NCBI GenBank assembly: GCA_934358495.1
Contig: CAKRKO010000113.1
Location: 1 to 6,351 of the forward strand
Reading direction: 5' to 3'
DNA length: 6,351 bases
DNA from: an uncultured Eubacterium sp.
GTDB lineage: Bacteria > Bacillota > Clostridia > Lachnospirales > Lachnospiraceae
Made by a program: the position numbers and the translations under genes. Positions 1-6,230 of the stretch are shown piece by piece; the first letter of the stretch is position 1; every line of letters starts with the position of its first letter. The notes under the pieces are model-generated. The model was given only the letters and a program-made list of their open reading frames with translations. It was not told where the DNA came from and made no database searches.

Positions 1-71
1 TGATTCTGAGAAGAATATGTCAGCTTTCGCTGACCAGAATCACGCACCAAGTCTCACGTGCGTTCGACTTG
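1..71. repeat. Cluster of inverted repeats upstream of the ABC genes
   Basis: Three exact stems are visible. TGATTCTG (1-8) pairs with CAGAATCA (35-42) and encloses GTCAGC (19-24)/GCTGAC (29-34) with a TTTC loop, leaving 9-18 as a bulge. CGCAC (43-47) can pair with GTGCG (58-62), and CAAGTC (48-53) with GACTTG (66-71); these last two cross, so they are alternatives or a pseudoknot. No T-run follows, so this is not a standard intrinsic terminator. It could be the tail of an intergenic repeat cut by the window edge, or a structured leader. I recognise no known riboswitch core in it. Confidence 0.5.
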
Positions 72-146
72 AATATAAAAATAGAAAAGATACACGGAAA
101 CCAGGTAGCTTTTCCCATAAAAGAGAAGATTGTCTGGTATTGTGTA

Positions 147-153
147 GAAAGGA
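147..153 (+). promoter_or_regulatory. Ribosome binding site deciding the start of the ABC ATPase gene
   Basis: GAAAGGA lies 8 bases before the ATG at 162. The reading frame stays open upstream to a TTG at 69, but that TTG has no Shine-Dalgarno sequence and lies inside the inverted-repeat cluster. The 31 extra residues also do not resemble the start of an ABC ATPase. The site therefore supports 162 as the start. Confidence 0.6.
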
Positions 154-161
154 ATAGAAGG

Positions 162-920
162 ATGAGCATTGCAGTAGAATTTCAGGATGTGGTAAAACGG
201 TTTCCAAATGCCGTAGAAAATGCCGTAGATCATGTCAGTTTTCAGATTCAGGAAAAAGAAATGATCACGATCCTGGGCACTTCCGGCTGTGGAAAAACCA
301 CGCTGATGAAAATGATAAACCGGTTATATGATCCGACTTCCGGAGAAATCCATGTATTTGGTGAAAATATCCAGAAGACAGATCCGGTGCAGCTGCGCAG
401 AAAAATCGGATATGTGATTCAGCAGGTGGGACTTTTTCCACACATGACCGTTGAAAAAAATATTGCAGTGGTACCGGAAATTCTTGGATGGGGTTCTACG
501 CAGATACATGACCGTGTCACGGAACTTCTGGAACTTGTAAATCTGGATCCCAAGCAGTATCGAAACCGCTATCCTTCGCAGCTTTCCGGAGGACAGCAGC
601 AGCGCGTGGGGCTTGCCCGCGCACTGGCAGCTGGTCCGTCCCTGATGCTTCTTGATGAACCATTTGGCGCGATCGATGCCATCAACCGGACAAAATTGCA
701 GGATGAATTATTGAAAATACATGAGCGTGCAGGGCTGACCTGTATGTTTGTCACTCATGATGTGACAGAAGCATTGAAACTTGGAACCCGGATCATGATC
801 ATGAATCAGGGAAAAATTCAGCAGTTTGATACTGCAAAACAGATTTTGAAATATCCGGCGAATGAATATGTGGCTTCATTGCTACAGTCGGTACAGGAAG
901 GATTAAACTTTTTCAGATGA
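162..920 (+). CDS. ABC importer ATP-binding protein, osmoprotectant/quaternary-amine type (OpuCA/ProV family, no CBS domains)
   Basis: A 252-residue cytoplasmic ATPase that would power uptake of a compatible solute such as glycine betaine, choline or carnitine; the substrate is inferred from family. All ABC motifs are present: Walker A GTSGCGKTT at about residues 39-47, the Q-loop in YVIQQVGLFPHMTV near 84-97, signature LSGGQQQR at 141-148, Walker B LMLLDEP at 161-167, and the H-loop histidine at 199 (FVTHD). The protein ends soon after the H-loop region, so it lacks the tandem CBS domains with which B. subtilis OpuCA and similar proteins (about 380 residues) sense ionic strength or nucleotides. 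Start ATG 162 is chosen over an in-frame TTG at 69 because of the GAAAGGA site. Its stop overlaps the permease start (ATGA, 917-920), so the two are translationally coupled. ABC ATPase identity is very secure; the osmoprotectant subclass is likely and is supported by the neighbouring permease. Confidence 0.93.
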   Translation: MSIAVEFQDVVKRFPNAVENAVDHVSFQIQEKEMITILGTSGCGKTTLMKMINRLYDPTSGEIHVFGENIQKTDPVQLRRKIGYVIQQVGLFPHMTVEKNIAVVPEILGWGSTQIHDRVTELLELVNLDPKQYRNRYPSQLSGGQQQRVGLARALAAGPSLMLLDEPFGAIDAINRTKLQDELLKIHERAGLTCMFVTHDVTEALKLGTRIMIMNQGKIQQFDTAKQILKYPANEYVASLLQSVQEGLNFFR

Positions 921-1573
921 CACGTTTTATATCTTATACAACGAGACATTATGACAAGTTAATACAGGCTGTTCTGGAGCATTTCGAGATTGTAGGGATT
1001 ACACTTTTGATTTCCATCGCTCTGGCATTTATGATTTCCATGCTGGTGATGGAGCATAAGCGAATCACAACATGGATCATGCGGGTTTCCAGTATGATCT
1101 ATGCGATTCCAAGTCTGGCGCTGTTTGCCCTGCTGCTGCCGGTGACGGGATTGGGCATGCAGACGGCGATTCTGGTGCTGGTGATCTACAATCAGTTTAT
1201 TCTGGTGCAAAGTTTTACCGACGGATTTACGGCGGTGGAACCAGGAGTCCTTGAGGCAGCCACTGGAATGGGAATGACCAGAAATCAGATTTTTCGAAAA
1301 ATCCGATTGCCACTGGCGTTAGATACCATGATCGCGGGAATCCATATTGCGATCATTTCTACCATTGGAATTGCGACCATTGCGTCGACCGTTGGAGCAG
1401 GCGGTTTGGGAACCATATTATTTGAAGGCATGCGTACCCAGAATGTGGTAAAAATCGTCTGGGGAACCGTGTTGTCCATAGCGATGGTACTAGGTGTAAA
1501 TGGTATTTTAAAACTGGTAGAAAAAAGAATTAAGAAGAAACTTTACAGCAATGCAGGTCAGAAGAAGGAATAA
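917..1573 (+). CDS. ABC importer permease, osmoprotectant/quaternary-amine type (OpuCB/ProW family)
   Basis: A 218-residue inner-membrane permease, of normal length for the small OpuBB/OpuCB-type subunits. About five hydrophobic segments are visible, near residues 22-45, 57-77, 81-100, 137-160 and 178-200. The cytoplasmic EAA loop that docks on the ATPase is clear: EAATGMGMTRNQIFRKIRLP at 113-132. IPSLALFALLLPVTGLG near 64-80 and TVGAGGLGTILFEG near 158-171 are typical of this permease family. The tail after 200 is basic and hydrophilic. The start overlaps the ATPase stop by four bases; an AGGAAGGA stretch (895-902) lies 14 bases upstream, rather far, so coupling probably matters. A full importer also needs a solute-binding protein, often fused to or next to a second permease. 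None is found between here and the next gene, so the partner must be upstream of the window or elsewhere. Confidence 0.9.
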   Translation: MTRFISYTTRHYDKLIQAVLEHFEIVGITLLISIALAFMISMLVMEHKRITTWIMRVSSMIYAIPSLALFALLLPVTGLGMQTAILVLVIYNQFILVQSFTDGFTAVEPGVLEAATGMGMTRNQIFRKIRLPLALDTMIAGIHIAIISTIGIATIASTVGAGGLGTILFEGMRTQNVVKIVWGTVLSIAMVLGVNGILKLVEKRIKKKLYSNAGQKKE

Positions 1574-1577
1574 AAGC

Positions 1578-1600
1578 CATTTTCAGTACCTGTTAAAATG
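1578..1600. promoter_or_regulatory. Palindrome overlapping the -35/spacer region (possible operator)
   Basis: CATTTTCAG (1578-1586) and CTG-TT-AAAATG (1590-1600) form a nine-pair inverted repeat around TAC, with two unpaired T's in the right arm. It starts four bases after the permease stop codon and covers the putative -35 and most of the spacer. It could be a repressor site or a weak hairpin ending the ABC transcript. No T-run follows, so a terminator role is doubtful. Confidence 0.3.
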
Positions 1601-1609
1601 CGTTATAAT
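1580..1609 (+). promoter_or_regulatory. Putative sigma-A promoter for the HMT-MTHFR / metH pair
   Basis: A perfect -10 box TATAAT lies at 1604-1609. Eighteen bases upstream is a moderate -35 box, TTTTCA (1580-1585, four of six consensus positions). Transcription would begin near 1616, leaving only about 20 bases of leader before the ATG at 1636. That leaves no room for a SAM or T-box leader, so regulation would have to be at the promoter. Read-through from the ABC genes is the alternative. Confidence 0.5.
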
Positions 1610-1625
1610 ACATAAGATGAAATTT

Positions 1626-1629
1626 GGAG
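1626..1629 (+). promoter_or_regulatory. Ribosome binding site deciding the start of the HMT-MTHFR gene
   Basis: GGAG sits 6 bases before ATG 1636. An alternative in-frame TTG at 1624 overlaps this very site and has no binding site of its own, so ATG 1636 is the better start. Confidence 0.7.
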
Positions 1630-1635
1630 AAAATA

Positions 1636-3444
1636 ATGATTAGAGAGTATTTAAAAGAACATATTCTGATCACAGATGGTGCCATGGGTACTTACTATGA
1701 CAGAAAAAAGACAGAGAATGGAAGAATTGCAGAGGAAGCAAACCTATTGGAGCCGGAACTGATCACCCGGATTCATGAGGAATATCTGGAGCAGGGAGCC
1801 AGACTGATCCGTACGAATACATTTGCGGCAAACCATGCCATGGCACTGAGCAAAGGCATTCATAATCGTCAGGAGCAGGATGCATATGTGAAAAAAATAA
1901 TCCAGACTGGTTGGAAACTGGCACAGGATGCGGCACAGAAACGCCAGGAAGAAATTTTTGTGGCAGCGGATATCGGCCCGGTGGCAGAAAATCTGTTTTA
2001 CGAGGATGAATTTGATGAGACAGAGGAATACCGTTTTTTAGCAGATTGTTTTCTGGAATGCGGGGCACAGATTTTTAATTTTGAGACATTCTCTGATATC
2101 AAAGCGGTTGCAATAGCGGCTCGCTATATCAAAGAAAAATGCCCGGAAGCGTTTGTGATGGTTTCCTTTGCTGCCAATCGAAATGGATATACGACGAGAG
2201 GAATCAGTATTAGCCGTCTGTTTGCGGAGGCAGCACAGACACCGGAAATCGACAGCTATGGATGTAATTGCCTGCTTGGTGCAGCCCATATGTACAAACT
2301 GATCAAGGCGCAGAAACTGGCTACGGAGAAATATATCCAGGTATTGCCAAACAGTGGATATCAACAGATTGTCCGTGGACAGGCAGGTCATGCGGATGGT
2401 GTGAACTATTTTGCAGAAAAAATGGAGCAGATCGCAGATCTTGGAGTAAATATCCTTGGCGGATGCTGCGGCACCACACCAAAGCACATTCGGGTGCTTT
2501 GCGAAAAACTGGCAGGAAAAGCACCACAGAAAAAACTGGCGGCAGAAAAAGGTGCAGAAGATACCGTATCTCAAACACGAAACAATCCGTTTATGGCAAA
2601 ATTACAGCGTGGAGAAAAGGTCATTGCAGTGGAGTTGGATCCGCCTTTTGACCAGAATGCGCAGAAACTGATGGAAGGAGCGTTCCTGTTAAAACAGAGC
2701 AACGTGGACATTATTACTCTGGCGGATTCTCCACTGGCCAGAGCAAGAGCAGATTCTGTTTTGCTGGCTGCAAAAGTAAGTTCCATGGTGGATATTCCTG
2801 TTATGCCACATATTGCCTGCCGTGACAGAAACCGTATCAGCATGCATTCCACATTGCTGGGAGCTCATATCAACGGAATCCGCAATCTGATGATCATTAC
2901 CGGTGATCCAGTTCCTTCCGGGGAGCGCGACAATACAAAGAGTGTGTTTGACTTTAATTCTATCCGTTTTATGGATTATGTAAAAGAACTGAATCATGAC
3001 ATATTCCTGCAGGATGCTTTTTCTTATGGCGGTGCGCTGAATCAGAACCAGGCCAATACGGACAAAGTAATTGAGCGTATGAAGAAGAAAATTGATGCAG
3101 GTGCTTCCTGGTTTATGACACAGCCAATTTATTCTGATGAGGAAGTAGAAAAGCTGGCCAGAATGAAGCGGGAGTTGAACACAAAGATTTTATGTGGTAT
3201 TATGCCGTTAGTCAGCTATCGCAACGCGATGTTTATCAAAAACGAGATGCTGGGCATTCAGGTGCCAGATGAAATTGTGGCACAGTATCGGCCGGATATG
3301 AGCCGTGGAGAGGCAGAGGACGTGGCTGTCCGTATATCCCTGGCTGTGATGGAAAAACTGGAAAATATAGCTGACGGATTTTATTTTATGACACCATTTA
3401 ACCGAGTATCGCTGATCTGCCGGATCATTGATGCGCGGAAATAG
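1636..3444 (+). CDS. yitJ: Bifunctional homocysteine S-methyltransferase / 5,10-methylenetetrahydrofolate reductase
   Basis: A 602-residue cytoplasmic fusion, close to B. subtilis YitJ in length and domain order. Residues 1 to about 292 form a zinc homocysteine S-methyltransferase barrel: ITDGAMGT near 12-19, the first zinc cysteine at 212 (GCNC), and the paired cysteines 277-278 in GGCCGTTPKH. A Lys/Ala/Glu-rich linker covers about 293-315. Residues 320-602 form a flavin-dependent MTHFR: the catalytic glutamate is likely E333 in AVELDPP, ITGDP lies at 421-425, and FMTQPIY at 493-499. This half converts 5,10-methylene-THF to 5-methyl-THF, the methyl donor for the next gene, metH. The methyl donor of the N-terminal half (methyl-THF, S-methylmethionine or another) cannot be read from sequence. 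The gene lies 15 bases upstream of metH in a clear operon and lacks any SAM riboswitch in its short leader. The metF label is also used for such proteins. Domain identity is very secure. Confidence 0.95.
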   Translation: MIREYLKEHILITDGAMGTYYDRKKTENGRIAEEANLLEPELITRIHEEYLEQGARLIRTNTFAANHAMALSKGIHNRQEQDAYVKKIIQTGWKLAQDAAQKRQEEIFVAADIGPVAENLFYEDEFDETEEYRFLADCFLECGAQIFNFETFSDIKAVAIAARYIKEKCPEAFVMVSFAANRNGYTTRGISISRLFAEAAQTPEIDSYGCNCLLGAAHMYKLIKAQKLATEKYIQVLPNSGYQQIVRGQAGHADGVNYFAEKMEQIADLGVNILGGCCGTTPKHIRVLCEKLAGKAPQKKLAAEKGAEDTVSQTRNNPFMAKLQRGEKVIAVELDPPFDQNAQKLMEGAFLLKQSNVDIITLADSPLARARADSVLLAAKVSSMVDIPVMPHIACRDRNRISMHSTLLGAHINGIRNLMIITGDPVPSGERDNTKSVFDFNSIRFMDYVKELNHDIFLQDAFSYGGALNQNQANTDKVIERMKKKIDAGASWFMTQPIYSDEEVEKLARMKRELNTKILCGIMPLVSYRNAMFIKNEMLGIQVPDEIVAQYRPDMSRGEAEDVAVRISLAVMEKLENIADGFYFMTPFNRVSLICRIIDARK

Positions 3445-3447
3445 TAT

Positions 3448-3454
3448 AGGAGAG
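3448..3454 (+). promoter_or_regulatory. Strong ribosome binding site for metH
   Basis: AGGAGAG lies five bases before ATG 3460, in the 15-base gap after the stop of the preceding gene. It is the strongest Shine-Dalgarno sequence in the window and fixes the metH start. Confidence 0.75.
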
Positions 3455-3459
3455 TTGAA

Positions 3460-5934
3460 ATGACAAGAGAAGAACTTTATGGACTGTTGGAAAAAGGTCC
3501 GGTATTTCTGGATGGAGCTACCGGAAGTAACCTGCAGAAAGCAGGTATGCCAACTGGTGTATGCCCGGAGCAGTGGATTCTGGATCACCCGGATGTAATT
3601 GTAGACCTGCAGAAGCGGTATATCGAGGCGGGAACTCAGATTTTGTATGCACCGACTTTTTCCGGAAACAGAATTAAATTAGAAGAATACGGTCTGGCCG
3701 ATAAAATTGTAGAGATTAATACAAAACTGGTGCAGCTTTGTAAAGAAGCGGCCGGTGACAAAGGTCTGGTTTGCGCTGATATGACGATGACTGGTGAGAG
3801 CCTGGAGCCGATGGGCGATCTGGAGCTGGAAGAACTGATTGATATCTACAAAGAGCAGGCGAAAATTCTGTATGAAGCAGGTGTAGATCTCTTTGTCGTA
3901 GAGACAATGATGAGTCTTGCGGAGACCAGAGCAGCAGTTCTGGCCATCAAAGAAACCTGTGATCTGCCGGTCATGGTGTCCATGACTTTTGACGAAAAAG
4001 GAAAAACATTATACGGAAATACACCGGAAGGCTGTATGGTTGTATTACAGAGCCTTGGAGCAGACATTGTTGGTATTAACTGTTCCACCGGACCGGAGAA
4101 AATGGCAGAAATGGTTCGTCAGATGAAAAAATATGCAAACGTGCCGATTCTGGCCAAACCGAACGCAGGTTTGCCACAGATGGTAGATGGTGAAACTGTT
4201 TACGATATGGGACCGGAAGAATTTGCATCTTTCGGACCGATGCTGATGGAAGCCGGAGCATCAGTACTTGGTGGATGCTGTGGAACTACACCGGAGCACA
4301 TTGCACGCTTGGTGGAGACAACAAAGGATATCGTGCCGGTTCCAGTAATGAAAGAGCACAAACGTGTACTTGCCTCCGAGCGTGCATTGCAGGAAATTGA
4401 CATCAACGGACCGTTCCTTGTTATCGGTGAGCGTATCAATCCAACCGGAAAGAAGGCGCTGCAGGAATCGCTGCGTCAGGGAAGCATGGATGTTGTCTGC
4501 GATATGGCAGAAGAGCAGGAAGAGATGGGTGCTCATATCCTTGATATCAATATGGGAATGAATGGAATTGATGAGAAAGCCATGATGCTGGAAGCCATTC
4601 AGGAAGTGACCATGACCACAACCCTTCCACTTTGTATCGATTCCAGTCATGTGGACATTATTGAGGCTGCCCTGCGTCATTATCCGGGACGCGCACTGAT
4701 CAATTCTATTTCACTGGAGAAAGAAAAATTTGAAAAACTGCTTCCTATTGCAAAAAAATACGGAGCAATGTTTATTTTGCTTCCACTGTCTGATGCAGGA
4801 TTGCCAAAGGATATTGATGAAAAGAAGGAAATTATTCATAAGATTCTGGATCGTGCATTAGAACTTGGCATGTGCAAAGAAGATATTGTAGTAGATGGAC
4901 TGGTGGCAACCGTAGGAGCAAATAAAAATGCGGCTCTGGATACATTGGCAACTATTCGTTATTGCAAAGAAGAACTGGGACTGGCAACTGTCGGCGGATT
5001 ATCCAATATTTCCTTCGGATTGCCAAATCGTGGATATGTCAATGCCGCGTTTGTGACCATGGCGTTACAGAGTGGACTGACCATGGCCATTGCGAACCCA
5101 TCCAGTGATATTATGATGAATCTGGCAGCAGCCAGTGATTTACTGTTAAACAAGACCGGTGCGGATCTGAATTATATCAACCGCATGGCTGAGTTTGACG
5201 CGAAAAAAAAAACTGAATCTGTAAAGAAAGCGGAAACAGTAAAACAGGATGCAAAAAAAGAAGCCACTGTTCTTGCTGAGAAAAAAACTGAGGAAACTTC
5301 CGTTGCGCACAGCGCTATTTATAAAGCTGTATTAAACGGGTCCATGAAAAATATTCTGGACGAAGTAAAAGCAGGACTTGTAGCCGGTATGGAACCAGGA
5401 GTAATTGTCAGCGAGGAGCTGATTCCGGCTATAAATGAGGTGGGAGACCTTTTTGAACAGCAGAAATATTTTCTGCCGCAGCTGATTGCCAGCGCGGAAA
5501 CCATGAAGAAGGCCATTGAATATCTGGAGCCAATGTTGTCCTCAGGCGATGAGACCGGTCCGAAAGTGACCATTGTCATTGCAACCGTGGAAGGTGATAT
5601 TCATGATATCGGAAAAAATCTGGTGGCATTGATGCTGAAAAACTATGGATTTCGGGTGGTAGATCTGGGAAAAGATGTGTCAAAAGAGACCATTGTGCAG
5701 GCGGCCATTGATGAAAATGCGGATATCATTGCATTGTCAGCGCTGATGACGACCACTATGATGCGTATGAAAGATGTGGTGGAACTGGTCAGAGAAAAAA
5801 ATATCGATGCGAAAGTGATCATCGGTGGTGCGGTTATCACGCAGAGTTATGCAGATGAGATTGGCGCTGATGGGTACTCCAAGGATGCAGCCGATGCGGT
5901 GAGACTGGTGCAGCGTCTTATGGGACTGGCATAA
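3460..5934 (+). CDS. metH: Cobalamin-dependent methionine synthase, short form without reactivation domain
   Basis: An 824-residue cytoplasmic enzyme that moves the methyl group of 5-methyl-THF through cobalamin to homocysteine, giving methionine and THF. Domains in order: homocysteine-binding barrel at about 1-290 with zinc ligands C208 (GINCS) and C273/C274 (GGCCGTTPEH); pterin-binding barrel at about 315-575 with ERINPTGKK (324-332), DINMG (362-366), CIDSS (392-396) and NSISLE (415-420); a Lys/Glu/Ala-rich linker at about 580-613; the helical cap at about 615-700; and the B12-binding Rossmann domain at about 702-824 with D713-x-H715-x-x-G718 (GDIHDIGKN), whose histidine coordinates cobalt. 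The roughly 330-residue C-terminal AdoMet/reactivation domain of E. coli MetH (about 1,230 residues) is absent. That short form is common in Clostridia, where a separate protein is expected to reactivate the cofactor; none is in this window. The linker is encoded in part by ten consecutive A's (5203-5212). The gene is last in the operon. Confidence 0.97.
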   Translation: MTREELYGLLEKGPVFLDGATGSNLQKAGMPTGVCPEQWILDHPDVIVDLQKRYIEAGTQILYAPTFSGNRIKLEEYGLADKIVEINTKLVQLCKEAAGDKGLVCADMTMTGESLEPMGDLELEELIDIYKEQAKILYEAGVDLFVVETMMSLAETRAAVLAIKETCDLPVMVSMTFDEKGKTLYGNTPEGCMVVLQSLGADIVGINCSTGPEKMAEMVRQMKKYANVPILAKPNAGLPQMVDGETVYDMGPEEFASFGPMLMEAGASVLGGCCGTTPEHIARLVETTKDIVPVPVMKEHKRVLASERALQEIDINGPFLVIGERINPTGKKALQESLRQGSMDVVCDMAEEQEEMGAHILDINMGMNGIDEKAMMLEAIQEVTMTTTLPLCIDSSHVDIIEAALRHYPGRALINSISLEKEKFEKLLPIAKKYGAMFILLPLSDAGLPKDIDEKKEIIHKILDRALELGMCKEDIVVDGLVATVGANKNAALDTLATIRYCKEELGLATVGGLSNISFGLPNRGYVNAAFVTMALQSGLTMAIANPSSDIMMNLAAASDLLLNKTGADLNYINRMAEFDAKKKTESVKKAETVKQDAKKEATVLAEKKTEETSVAHSAIYKAVLNGSMKNILDEVKAGLVAGMEPGVIVSEELIPAINEVGDLFEQQKYFLPQLIASAETMKKAIEYLEPMLSSGDETGPKVTIVIATVEGDIHDIGKNLVALMLKNYGFRVVDLGKDVSKETIVQAAIDENADIIALSALMTTTMMRMKDVVELVREKNIDAKVIIGGAVITQSYADEIGADGYSKDAADAVRLVQRLMGLA
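5203..5212 (+). repeat. Homopolymer run of ten A's within metH
   Basis: Ten consecutive A's encode K582-K584 and the first base of T585, exactly at the start of the linker between the homocysteine/folate modules and the cobalamin modules. An 11-A version would read AAC TGA and stop after residue 585; a 9-A version would read CTG AAT CTG TAA and stop after residue 587. Runs of this length are known sites for polymerase slippage. Whether slippage happens here is not shown by the sequence. Confidence 0.9.
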
Positions 5935-5954
5935 ATTCTTGTTTAGGGTAGTTT

Positions 5955-6160
5955 TAAAAGAAGCTGGAAGAAAACTCCAATGCCGGCACGACTGATTTTC
6001 TATCTGCGCTGCGCCGCTTATCTCCGACCGCTTTCGCGAACTCACCAACAGCAAAACCAGCTGTTGGCTCAGACACACTCCCGCGGTCGGGCTATGCTCG
6101 CTTCGATAACGAAAATCAGTCTACCGCCTTGCCTTGGAGTTTTTCTTCTAGCTTTTTTTA
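5955..6160. repeat. 206-base near-palindromic multi-branched intergenic element (MITE-like or structured RNA)
   Basis: The left end 5955-5980 pairs with the right end 6134-6160 with one bulged T and two G.T pairs. Inside that, GACTGATTTTC (5990-6000) pairs perfectly with GAAAATCAGTC (6111-6121). Further in, CCGACCGC (6024-6031) pairs with GCGGTCGG (6083-6090), and CCAACAGC (6045-6052) pairs with GCTGTTGG (6060-6067) around an AAAACCA loop. The nested order and the G.T pairs in the outer stem suggest a folded RNA or a palindromic miniature transposable element. The tips are TA (5955-5956 and 6159-6160), as expected if a mariner/IS630-type MITE had used a TA target, but TA is too short to prove it. 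No transposase or credible protein is encoded. An open frame from 5980 to 6210 crosses it but lacks a good ribosome binding site and starts inside the left arm. Confidence 0.75.
5955..6160 (+). terminator. Likely transcription end of the metH operon, possibly bidirectional
   Basis: The outer stem has an A-rich left foot (TAAAAGAAGC) and a right foot ending in seven T's (6153-6159), beginning 20 bases after the metH stop codon. This is the layout of an intrinsic terminator that would work in both directions, but with an unusually long interior (about 150 bases) instead of a short loop. No simpler hairpin plus T-run is seen between 5935 and 6160. Confidence 0.4.
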
Positions 6161-6167
6161 TCTACGC

Positions 6168-6186
6168 CGTGTCACTGCGTGACACG
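6168..6186. repeat. Perfect 8-bp hairpin with 3-base loop
   Basis: CGTGTCAC (6168-6175) and GTGACACG (6179-6186) flank a TGC loop. It lies 7 bases after the large palindromic element. No T-run follows on the + strand. On the - strand it would be followed by the A/T-rich foot of the large element. Confidence 0.65.
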
Positions 6187-6230
6187 CATGCATATACTTC
6201 ACTGAAGTAATAAGCACTATGCTGCATGCG
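6185..6230. repeat. Second inverted repeat, sharing bases with the preceding hairpin
   Basis: CGCATGCA (6185-6192) pairs perfectly with TGCATGCG (6223-6230). Inside, ACTTC (6196-6200) pairs with GAAGT (6204-6208). The first two bases also belong to the 6168-6186 hairpin, so the two stems compete at that point. Such paired hairpins are seen at ends of mobile elements and in terminator or attenuator regions; which applies here is not decided by the sequence. Confidence 0.6.

Noticed and set aside
69..97. Possible promoter (TTGAAT or TATAAA) before the ABC genes
   Set aside because: No pair of -35 and -10 boxes with acceptable match and 16-18 base spacing could be found.
69..161. 31-residue N-terminal extension of the ABC ATPase from a TTG start
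   Set aside because: No Shine-Dalgarno sequence at 69, overlap with the inverted-repeat cluster, no family resemblance, and a good ribosome binding site before ATG 162.
1624..1635. TTG start four codons upstream of the HMT-MTHFR start
   Set aside because: The TTG overlaps the GGAG that serves ATG 1636, so it cannot have its own binding site there.
2038..2574. 178-residue - strand open frame inside the HMT-MTHFR gene
   Set aside because: It lies fully antisense to a well-supported enzyme gene and its translation (rich in Cys, Phe and His) shows no domain. It is a shadow of the real gene.
4261..4680. 139-residue - strand open frame inside metH
   Set aside because: It is antisense to conserved parts of the homocysteine- and folate-binding barrels, and no domain or motif is visible in it.
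5980..6210. 76-residue + strand open frame downstream of metH
   Set aside because: It begins inside the left arm of the palindromic element, has no good ribosome binding site, and its sequence is explained by the stems. It looks like a chance frame in repeat DNA.
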